From: Micropterix aruncella
Lineage: Eukaryota; Arthropoda; Insecta; Lepidoptera; Micropterigidae
Direction of reading: 5' to 3'
Assembly: GCA_944548615.1 (NCBI GenBank)
Contig: OX155950.1
Coordinates: 37,241,155 to 37,305,154 of the forward strand
DNA: 64,000 nt
Position numbers and translations under genes: made by a program
Notes under the pieces: model-generated
Told to the model about the DNA's origin: nothing
Database searches by the model: none
The model's input: only the letters and a program-made list of their open reading frames with translations
Shown here: piece by piece, positions 10,501-22,500 of the stretch
Layout: each line of letters begins with the position of its first letter
Numbering within the stretch: position 1 is the first letter of the stretch

Positions 10501-13500
10501 CACCAATATTATTTTCCTTGCGATTTTATTTTGACTGAAGCCACTCTTTCCAAAAATAATCAATAAATAAATATTTTGACATTGACTTGGGCGTGCATAA
10601 TATTTTTGACTCATATCATCCATCTTTCAAAAAACACAACTAAAATAATGTGCATTTTGTTTCAATTTCAGAAACAATGCCATCAAAATCAAAAAGTAGC
10701 ATTTTGTTGAAATTAGCTGCCAAATAATACAAACAAAATGTTACTATTTGTCAACTTGAACGACAAAACACTACAGAAGACGTTGTGCAGCATAGTGTAA
10801 CCTATAATGGATAGATTTTCAATAAATAATAATACTATTAACCCAGTCAAATATGTGATGCCAAGTTTCAAAACACTATCAGTTATTTTCATCAAACGTC
10901 CAATTTTGTTCCTAGTTTACTGGGTTATTCCTTAATAAATAATAATAGTATCAACAGGTTTAGTGCCAATGGTTGTATACTAGTGAATTGCATTTTCCAT
11001 ATTACAGTTTTTCCTAAGTACAGTGGCAAGACTGACAATTTTCAACACATTTCTAGCTTGAGTTATAAATATTTATCCTGGTTTTCAGGACACACCTATT
11101 AATTATTGGTACATGTATGATATTAAAATAAAATAACCAAATCAAATAAATCTAAAAATAAAAAATCTAAATAAACAAAATCAAATTTATTTATTTCTTT
11201 ATTTATTTATTTACATATACATTCAAATGCATAAGCACAACAGAAAATGAATTGACAATTAAGAAAATGCCGTTGTATGCTTCTAAAGTTTTATACACAT
11301 CTGTCTGAGCCCAGGTTACATAGCGCATACATTAAACGCAAATGATTATCTTTCTATTACGCTAAGCAAAGAGCAGCCGAGCCAGCCTTGCTAGGCACCC
11401 CTGTATTAAGGCAAGCTCACTTCGTTTTTTTTCCATTTTTTTAATTTTTTATTCCTTTTTTTTCAGTATTTTAACCAATTATCTAAATAAATCCACAAAT
11501 CAAAATAATCAAAATCAAAATATTTAACATCAAATGATATTAAAATAAAATAACTGTAACAAATAAATCTAAAAATAATATATCAAAATAATCCAAATCA
11601 AATTAATCCTTAAATCAAAAAAAATAAATATTTAACATCAAATAATCACGATACAAATTTATAAACAAACGAAAAAACAGTAGTAATAATCAAATTATCA
11701 AATGATTATTTTATAATAAAATCAAAATATGACATCTAAACATCTTCATTTCAATATAAACTCTCATAGTGGTACTTAAACACAGCAATTGATTTCGATC
11801 GCAATGCCATTCCCAATCGATTCCATACAACCGCACAATAATACGAGAAACTGCATTGGAAATGTGGAGTTTTATGCTTGGGTACTATAGCAAGTTGTTC
11901 GCGTGCCCGTGTTGAATGGATATGCTGGTTCCGCAAATTTTCAGGATAACCTTTGTATGTTTTTTAATGTCAATATAGAGTTATTATTTTTTTATTATTA
12001 TTGTTTTCACAAATGATTTTCTGCAGTTAGGTTATATTAAAAGAAAATAAATAAGAGTGTTTTTATTCCAGATGCTTAATTTCGGATTTTTGACGTCGCA
12101 TGGAATATTGTTCAATGACCGTTTGACTCTTCTAACAGGAAGTCGAGTTGAAGGCTTCAAGTTAATTACTACCGCGAACAGTTACATGTTTATATTTTCA
12201 GGTTTGCTAATGTAACATCCCTTTCTACACATTTTGGATTTCATAATAAAAATGTATTTTATCATTCTTTTTAGGCGTCGGATCATTTGCTTTGAATTTA
12301 CTATTGAAATTCTTAACACCACGGATAGTATGTTTACTTGGGGCAGCGCTACTACTCAGCGGAGACATTTTGCTGTTAATGATGACGTCACCAACCCATT
12401 TTTTAATTGCACAAGCATTGCTAAAAGGTAAATCAGATAATAAATGTACAACCAACCATTCATCCCCAATGATCAACTATCGTATCTGCTTTTTTGCTAC
12501 TCTAAGGTGACACTAAAAACTATTTTAAAAACCTGAATAAATATAATATAAATAATACCGCTACACAGCGGTATAACTGCAGTATAGGAACCTCGCAGCG
12601 GTATAACTGCAGTATAGCAACCACTGCAGTCACCGGGCTATATTCACCACGCAGATTCCGAATCTGACCCGATTCTTTTGTTTGTCGGACTCAATAAATA
12701 AGCATTCAAAGTTTTGCATACTAAACGTCAACAAATCGGCCATATTGTTTCAGGAGTAATGTCTTGAATAGAGTCGATATATCGCGAGCTCTCTAATATC
12801 GATAACAATTCGCGATATTATAACGAAAAGTTCTTTTCGAATTTCGCGCGAAATTCGAAAAAAAAAATGCCTTTGGCGCTATCGATGTTAACATGTGTTA
12901 GCGATATCCTGGATTTTTTTCGAGGTTTTTACAAAATGACTTTGGATATTGATTACAAAAGGTAACCTGAAACAAACGAAATTTCTTCAATATCAAATTA
13001 TCACCGCAAGCAAAAAGTTTTTTCGGATTTCGCGCGAAATTCGAAATAAAAATGTTGCGTGCGGCGCTGATAATATTAACATGTGTTAGCGATAATCTAA
13101 AACAATCGGAAAATTTTCGAAGTTTTTACGATATGACTTTGTGAATTGATGACAAAAGGTAAACTGAAACAAACGACGTTTCAGGATATCTTCTGTCATC
13201 AATATGCAAAGTCATTCAAAAAACATCGAAAATAGTGCCGTTTTTATAAAATTTGGCGAAAATATGTCTTTTTCCCATCGTTTCTTTCAAAATATTTCGT
13301 TTAATCTAAAAACTCTGCAAAATGTCATAATTTCTGTAATATCGCTAATTGTTATCGACATTACGATATACTCGAAATGTCCCACACGGGATGTGCAAAC
13401 AAAATGGCCGCAATTTTCTTGACATATGGAATGAAAATTTTGGACGCCTATATCTCACTTATTTATTGAGATCAAATAAAGATTATTAACAGATTCGGAA

Positions 13501-16500
13501 TCAGCGTGGTGAATATAGTCGGGTGAATATCGAATATTGTCACAAACATGCGATATATGTAAGTCACTTTGAAACTTTAAAGTCTCGAAATATTGTTAAC
13601 TTCAAGCATCCGAAGCAATTTTTTTTCAGATTTAGCATTAAAATTATCAAATCTATTAGTGTGTATTTTTTTTTTGAGAAAGATTCCTATACTGCAGTTA
13701 TTCCACCAAGGTAAAGTAGGTTCCTAAGGCAGTGGTTCCCAATTAGTTTTTCCCGAGTACCTCTTTGAAAAAGAACCCGAATACGCCTACCCCTTGCAGT
13801 CAAAATCATAAATAAAACAATATTTTCTCGTCATTTATTAACTTTAAAAACCTAATCTTAATTATCGGCATTAATATTTTTCCAATATTTATTATTATTA
13901 TTCAATAATAAATCTAATACCGCTGTGGGAGCCGAAAATCCGCTCACACAACGGTAAATCTTGCAAAATGGTAGTGGTTTTTAAATGCTGCTTTGCTAAC
14001 GCGATAAACAAACACCATTTTTTGTCAGCCCCAAACTTAACCAGCGATTGCTCTGCTAAACAATTTCTTTGTTTGGTGTTGCATAAGATGTCTTTACTTC
14101 CCCTTAGTCGGAGATGGGACGGTGGTTGAAGGAATGGTTGGCGGAAAGGGTCGATGAATGGATTCAGGGGACCCAGTTTTATCGCGAATATATTTCTGGA
14201 AAATAGTTGCGTAGCTCTTTCTACAGATTTTGCAAGTTGCATCTTTTGGCCGATTCTATTTTATATTCTTTCAATGATGACAAAAGTCATATCCAAATGT
14301 AGTTTTAGATGTCCAAACTCGTCATATTTGCATATACCAAGTAAAACTGTTGTTATAGTTGAGAGACATGTTGTTATAGTTAATTAAACTTTATCCTGCA
14401 TACATAGTATATGCGTTTATCCTGGATTTGTTTCCAAATTCAACTCATTTAATTTTGTGAAAATATCTGATACGTAAGCCAATTTTTGCAGCCACAAAAT
14501 GTCAAATCAAACTAATTTTACCAATGATAACAATAATAACTTTTAATTGAGTGTCAACTATCGTATTTCTCATGTATGCTGATTACATTCTAGAAATAAT
14601 ATGGAGAGATAGAAAGCCATCTTTTTATTTTATTTTATTCAGGAAACAGACGCTACAAAAAACACATTATCTTAATCAAAATATAACAAACATAAACCAT
14701 TTATATGTTTCCACCAATTAAACGGTCATATAGAGCATTATTCTATATAAAAAAAAAGTTTAAAATATACAAGCATTTTTTAAAGTGAAAAGTGAAATTA
14801 TTAGGGTTTTTTAAATAAAAAGAAAATATTCTGAAAAATAAAATTCTAAGTTACTAAACAGTTCAACGTATTAAAAGAGTAAGTGTAAAGTAAATAGAGA
14901 AGAAAAAACAGTAAATAGATTAATAAACATATATATTGATATGGTTCTATTTGTTCTGAACTTTAAAGCCCATAATTATTACGCATTATATAATACAATA
15001 AACAGCTATATAGCAAATTAAAAATGGACATCTATATTTGAATAATAATAAAATAATAAAAGCTAATAGGTATTTGAGAAATCCTTCACTAACCATCACT
15101 AATTCGTAAACTACCAAATGTAAAAGAACGTGTCATGTCAATATTATAAACAGCAGCACTGGAGTAATTGTCCCCGTTACTATCGTGAGACATAAAGCCT
15201 AACTCTTTTAATTGGGCTACCACATGGCTCACGATTTTCTCGCGCACCTCCCTGGCCATCACCTGTGTATCATACAATATGTAGGAGATGGCAAGAAACA
15301 GAAAGTCTCCAGTTATAGGGACTACGGTGTGAGGCGCCACAGTCCCGTCAAGTTTTAATGATTCAACAGTCATTGGGTAAACAGAAAAAAAACAAAAACA
15401 AATTGGAAAAAGTTAAATATTCAATTTTAGAAAAAAACAAAAAACGATTGAAAAACCATTAAAAAAAATATACAAACAAAACCCTTTAGGAGGTGCATTT
15501 TAAAATAACATATAACACCTATTTGTTTATTTGTTTATTAGAGTGATCTTACAATGTTTCGAATTAAAAAACCCATCTAATATCGTTTCTTCATACAAGC
15601 TTTGAAACCCCTTTTCACCCATTTAGGGGTTGAATTTTGGAAAAACATGAAACATCCATTTGTTTATTTGTTTATTAGAGTAATCTTAAGAAGCTTTCGA
15701 ATTAAAAAGTCCATCTAATATCGTTTCTCCTTACGAACTTTGAAACCCCTTTTCACCCCTTTAGGGATTGAATTTCGAAAAATCCCTTAGTAAATCCCAT
15801 GTCCTAAAAGGAACCTCTGTGCAAAATTTCAGCTTTCTAGGTCTAGGAGTTAGGGCGGGGCGTTGATGAGGCGTAAATTTGTAAAATATAGTCACTGCGC
15901 TCTATTTGCTGATGACGTGAAAATTTTTCATCAAATAACAGATGCTCGAGAAGCGGAAAAATTACAGCAAGATATAATAGATGCACTTTCAAGGCTCTGT
16001 CAACGACATGGAATTCAACACTTAGAAGTGCTCTGTTTTAACCATTACTAAGAAGAAAAACACATTGCTTTTCCCCATTCACAATAAACGGGTCAATTTT
16101 AAAAAGGTTAACCGAGGTGAGGGACTTGGGAATTATATTTGATACACAGTTGAATTACCGTGCACACATTATAAATATTTTCAATCGTGCTAGCAAAATG
16201 GTCGGTTTTGTTATTCGCATATGCAAGTTAATAATAGTCATTTAATGTTTCTACTATATAATTGTTTAGTCCGTAGCATACTTAAATATAACTCTGGTGT
16301 AGAAGTGAAAACAAATACATTCAGATGGTAGAGCGTATTCAAAGAAAATTTTAAGATATATTTATTACAGAAAATACAATATTTATCCATACTTATTTCC
16401 GTCTGATTTTGTGCTAGGAATGGTAGGATACAACACTCTCGAAACGCGTCGATATATTTCTCTAATTATATTTGCATATAAATTAATTCAAGGAACTATT

Positions 16501-19500
16501 TATTTGTCAGAGATACTATGTAAGTTTGAATTGTACGTACCGGTAAATTACACAGCGAGGAGATCGCAGCTATTGTTTAATGTGCAATACCATCGTACAA
16601 ATATTTTCGTAGACAGGCCAGTGCGGAGGGTTATAGCCCTTCTTAATTCCTTACTCACTGAAATAGACATCTTTTGTATAACCCTTTGGCAGCTAAAAAG
16701 GCAACTCCCTGCTATCGCATGTCTGTCATAATCTGTCTTTTACCTAATTTTATATTTTTATGTTTTTTTCTTGGTCAATTTTAGCAATAATTTAGTTATA
16801 TAAGTCAGTTATTATGGACTTACACTCTAGATTTAATATTTAACTCTTGAACATTAATTGAAACTAATAAAATATAAATAAATAAATACATGAATGAATG
16901 AATGAATGAGTGAGTGAATCGGAACTTCTCTTTTTATATATGAGATTTCATACCTCATAGCCTTATTTAAAGCGCCATCTACAGTGCGCCGCTATACTTT
17001 TTAACACGAAAGTCGACATCTACTTGTTGAGTTTCGTAGTAAAATTATAGTTGCTAAATCGTAGTACGACGTTGTGCAATTTAATATGCTATATAATTAA
17101 TGGTAATAGGTACCTATAGTGTTTTTTTTGGTGGACAAAAGTGAAAATAGCCAAAATGTCAGATACGATTATTGAGCATGAAATGCAGAAATAATGTAAC
17201 TTAAATTATTTTAGGTTTTGCATTTGGTTTGCTATTTCCTGCTAGCATAATAGTGATCACCACCTATTTCGTTCGACACAGAACTAGCGTTGTTAGTCTG
17301 GCTGAAACGTTCCCGTGCGTCAGCGGAATGATACTGCCTCCAGTCGTTGTATTCCTGATGAATTACTATGGATTTCAAGGAACTGTACTGATACTCTTAG
17401 CTTTGAACTTACATTCAGTGTGCTCAGCATTAACTATGGTTGAAAACGAAACCAATATTAAAAACAAAAAGGAAGTTGAAGCATTTATGAAGTCTGACAT
17501 CGAGCGAGATGGCGACAACATACGTTATTTCGAAATCGAAGGGAAAGTTAATAGATCGCCATTATATAAAACCATACTGTAAGTAAATGAAATCGTTGTT
17601 TTCATATATCTTTATTTGTATCTGTTAATTATATTGTTTGTTATTTCAGCGGTAAAGTAGTAAAATCTCTGGATTTATCACTTTTTAAAGACGCCATATT
17701 TACAAATTCAATAATTGGAGTTGCATTTACAATGTATGCTGAACAGATTTTCGTATCGAGCATACCGCTAATATTGATGTCTATGTTCACTGAGGTACGT
17801 AATTTTATTTTGGAAGATTTATAGTTTATTATTTCTTGGGATATTATTACAGTGTGCCCAACCTAGAGAGCATGTATACCCTGAACACCAATAAGCAACT
17901 GCGTGGACACTCGTTGAAGCTAAATAAGACAATTGCAGCATCGAACCCCAGGAAATATTTTTTGACAAATCGTGTAGTGGATGCTTGGAATGTGTTGCCA
18001 GAGGATGTGATCAGTGCTATCTCTATCAATAGCTTTAAAAACAAACTGGACATTTTTCTTAGTGCAAAACAGTCACAAGTTAAAAACAAGTGCATGTGAT
18101 ATACATGCATCAGCCTTAAGCTGCTAGTGTATAATATAATAATAATAATATCCCAGAAATAGCTAGAAGATTTGGAAAATATGAGGTCGAAAAGATTATG
18201 TAAAGGATACGGTTACCTTTAACTTCGGATTGAGTAGGAATTTCAAAATCAGATAAATTTAAATTCAAAGCAGTCTTATTCCTATGAAATCTGGTTAGAT
18301 TTTATTTTTTTAAGTATGTAAGAGTGATGCATCTTGTCGAAGCGTGTCGGCGAAAATGGAAAAAACGGAATTTCGCGCGGTGATTAAATACCTGAGCTTG
18401 AATTTCTTTTGTACGGAACGAGTACAACACTTTATGTAGAGATACCTACTGTAACGCAAGATCAACTGTTGTGACCTTGCAATACAGTGTGTATGGCTGA
18501 GAGCTGTGCGCTCTCCGCCGTCTATCTCAAAAACGGTTGAGCGCATGAAAAAAATTTTAGAACAAAAGGAGGGTTGGCGTTTTTGGTCTAGAGACCAATG
18601 ATGATGATGATGCGTCATTGGAGAATTTCTATATGTTCTAAAACTTTTTCTATGGGGGGAAATCTTAAATCGCTGTAGGGAAAAAATATGGATAAAAAAA
18701 CATTTTTTTTTCGCCTTTGGGTCGTATAACCAATATTTTTTATTAGGATAAGGAAAACATTTCAAGGTCCTTAATAATACCTACTTAAATACTCTTATAA
18801 AAACCATTATCTAAATTTTATATAACCAAAACATTTGTTCATTATTAAGAATATCCATTATGTATGTGCAAAACCATTATGTCCAAAATGGATATTATTA
18901 TTGATGAACCATAGTTCTAAAAACACAAGGTTGTTTTGTCACAATAAATGGTACTTTTGTTTCCATAAGAGTGTATATTATTAGAAACCTTGAAAACTAT
19001 TATTTTTCATTGTAAAATAATGTATAACACCCAAAGGCGACAAAAATATATCTTTTTTTATTTTTTACCCATAACTTTTGTCCCACTGCGATTTGAGATT
19101 TTCCGCCCGAGAAAAAGTTGTAGAACATAAAAATACCTTTCTAAAGACGTATAACTCATTGTTATTGGTCTCTAGGCCAGGGTCCATACATTATTGCCCA
19201 TCGTCCGTTGTCGAAAATGTTATGCTCTACAATTTTACTACAAGATTTTAACATCATTAAAGCTGTCGAAACATAAATAATCGCAAGAAACCGATTTTTG
19301 TGACCTTTAACCTTGAATAACTTACCACGCAGACACGAGATTCTATGAGACTTTTGAGACAACTTTTAGAACGCCAAAATAAAGGTGTACGAGTTTCAAG
19401 CTTATTATCTCTCATTCCGAGGTGAAACCCCTAATACGACTGGACTAAGATATATTATAGGTTGATGCATCCAGTGGCGTAGCGTGCCTTTGCGGGTCCC

Positions 19501-22500
19501 CGTATAAAAATTTGTTTGGGGTCCCTTAGGAAGGGTAAAGATTTCTCACAAAAGAAAAAAAAATGTTTGCATAAAATTAAAAGAAATATTTATTCATCAT
19601 AATTATCTATCTGTTACTTTTTCCAAACAATTCAAATTAAATATACACTCTCCTTGCCTTTTCTCGGCAAACTGAATTATTAAATCATTAATAGCTGATG
19701 ATGACTTTAGTTTTTCTAAAGTTTCTGCCTCTATGGACAATAATGACAGGTCTGACAAGCGTTCATGTCCTGTCGAAGTTCTTAGGTAATTTTTTATCAG
19801 TTTTAATTTTGAAAAACTTCTTTCAGCAGTTGCAGTTTTAACTGAAAGGGTCAAGAATAAAGAGCATGCTTTTATTACCTCCTGAAAACTGGATGAAAGA
19901 CTATTGAATTTTATCACCAATAATTAAATGAGTTCCTTAATGACATGAATTAGTTGAATTTCAGATTTGAGGCATGTTTTTAAAACCTTTAATTGGTCAT
20001 AAAGAATAACTGAGATGTCTTTACTGTATTTAGCCGACAGTTTTCCGAACGCGTTTATTATCTCTTCGTTTGAAGAAGACAGGAGTTTCTCCGGTTGTAA
20101 TATTTCGAACATACTACTCAGGTCGGCAGGTCAGGTCAGGTCAGGTTGGGGGCCCCCGTGGCCCGGGGGCCCCGTATAATTGATACGGCATATACGGCGG
20201 TAGCTACGCCCCTGGATGCATCCCCACATTCTACGGCTGCACGTTGGTGTGCTGAGTTTAGGCACAGTATACCAACCAGTAGCTTTACTCTCGAGCTACA
20301 AGGCAATGCGGCAAGAGGGTGTGAGGAATGTGGGTAGGGGGGTACGTCGCGACGAACGCGAACATTTAGCATTACGCCAGATAAGGGCTGGCGATATTTT
20401 CGAGCGTTCGGACATCTGCGTAGGCCGAGTAGCGAGATATCTGGCGAGCATTTGCCAGCCCTTACGACTCGTAACGTATTCGCTTTGATTTAAATTTTGT
20501 TCTAAGAGAAGCTACTGTGGTTTAGGCGTGGAAGAACTTCCACTAACTATGTCCCTCGCTTGGGTCGCCATACGACGGAGATCACTGAAAAACGGCAAAA
20601 AAATGGAAAAATTGTTTTGGCGCATCGCCTTATCACGGTTTGTCTTGTTGCTAAAGAATTAAGGTTTCGTCAGGTAGTGAGCATAGTATTTTACATAATC
20701 GCTTGGGTATGAAAATCGGATTCGCACGCTGGCTACCTGGAATGCTTGCGGACGCGCAGAAAAATCTAGAATAAAAATCTCGTAGGAATTCTTTGAATAT
20801 GTTACACACTAACCGTTTTTTTTGATCGATTTCTATTTTGGTGGTAGCATAACTTCACAAACTAGAGCTGTCGACTACAACGGGCGAACCCGTCACCTCA
20901 GGAAGTTTTACGATATTGATCGTTCTGTCTTCTGTGAGGTGAGCGCAGATGACTTGGGACGAGAATAATCCACAGTCTAGCTACGCCACCTGCCCGTCAG
21001 AGGCCAACGCCTTACGGCGAGGCACCGGAAAAGGTAACCAGCGGGCAGCCTCGCCCCCTGACTACCAGTTTGGAAGGATATCTAAGCCTGGAATTAACCT
21101 TCAGGATACCTCCTACCTCCTGACTGGTTACAAGATCGAGGTCGTTGGCGCGGTCCTCTTCCTTGTGAAGCGGAGATACGGTGTGTACCGAATCTATCGC
21201 GGACCGCGGCATCCTTTGCCCGGATTATTCACCCGGGATCGGGTGACCGAATGATCGTTTCAAGAGCAGTTGCAGTATGGTTAACAATCACCCCCGAAAC
21301 ATTACTGTTCCCAGACCCTCCCGGCTGTAAGCCGGAGTGCACAATCGATTGGCTGAAGCCGCACGGTGTGCATTCCATCCAGGAGCGCCCAAAGGTTGAC
21401 TCTTAGGGGAGACTGGCCCGCAGGCCAGCGTCCTACCCTGGCTCTCGCTTCTGCATGGAGGCCGCCGGATAGGTGTCGACCCGTGAGTAAGACCGACCCT
21501 GAACGAATGGGTCTTCGTTGCCAAATCTAACAGGGCCGATTAGCTCCATAAGCATAACTTCACTAATACGATTCTGAAACGAACAATAGTCCATGGCCCG
21601 GAAACGATTGTCATTTTCAAATTCTAAGTAATTTTGTAATTTCAAATTCAAAGCCATTCCATCCGCCGGTAAGATAATGAGCTCTATTTTCTAGGATAGT
21701 CAAGGGGTGGTGATGATTGAATACCTTTATAATGGAGCAACTTTAAATGGAGCTCTATATGCTGAACAAATAAATAATTGCGAAATGAAATACGTGAAAA
21801 ACGAAGATTCTAACTCGCTAAAATTATTGAGTTTCACCTAGATAATGCCCCAACACACAAGTCCAGAGTTTCAATAGCTGCCATTGAAGAGGTTGGCTTT
21901 GAATACTGAAACATCATCCAATAATGGTCCTTAAGAAATAAGAAATAAGAAAAAATTACTTTCAAAAATCCGATCTGGGTACAGAAATTACATATCAAAT
22001 AAAATTGGTATTTCTACAAATAAAATTACATTTCAAATTATAAAAAAGTCTATAAAAAACTAATATTGAAAAAAAACATAGAAATTCATAAATACCAAAG
22101 ACATAAAAAGTAGAAAAATGAAAATAAACAGAAATAATGAGAAAACATAGAAAATCAGCAATTCAATAACGAAAATATATGAAAACAAATAAAATAGAAA
22201 GCATCCAAAGAGTTCTACATAAACTACATTAATTAAGGATCGCTATTATTTAATAAGTTAAGATCGATAGCATTAATAAGTTTTAAAAGATAGTTTGTTT
22301 CAATCAACAATCAAGAAATAGAAAAATGCATCGACTCTCCAAAGAACAAAAAATCAACTGGTCTCGATGATGTACCTGTTAGTGTAATTAAAATCCATAA
22401 ACGTGTACTGGCACCTTGTCTAACATATCTTTACAATTTAAACATAATTCTATCATATCTTTACAATTTATCTTTACCTTAGCGATTACTATATATTTTT

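Noticed and set aside
18310..18765. 151-residue minus-strand open frame
   Set aside because: Covers a mariner scrap and one arm of a foldback unit; the other arm does not keep the frame.
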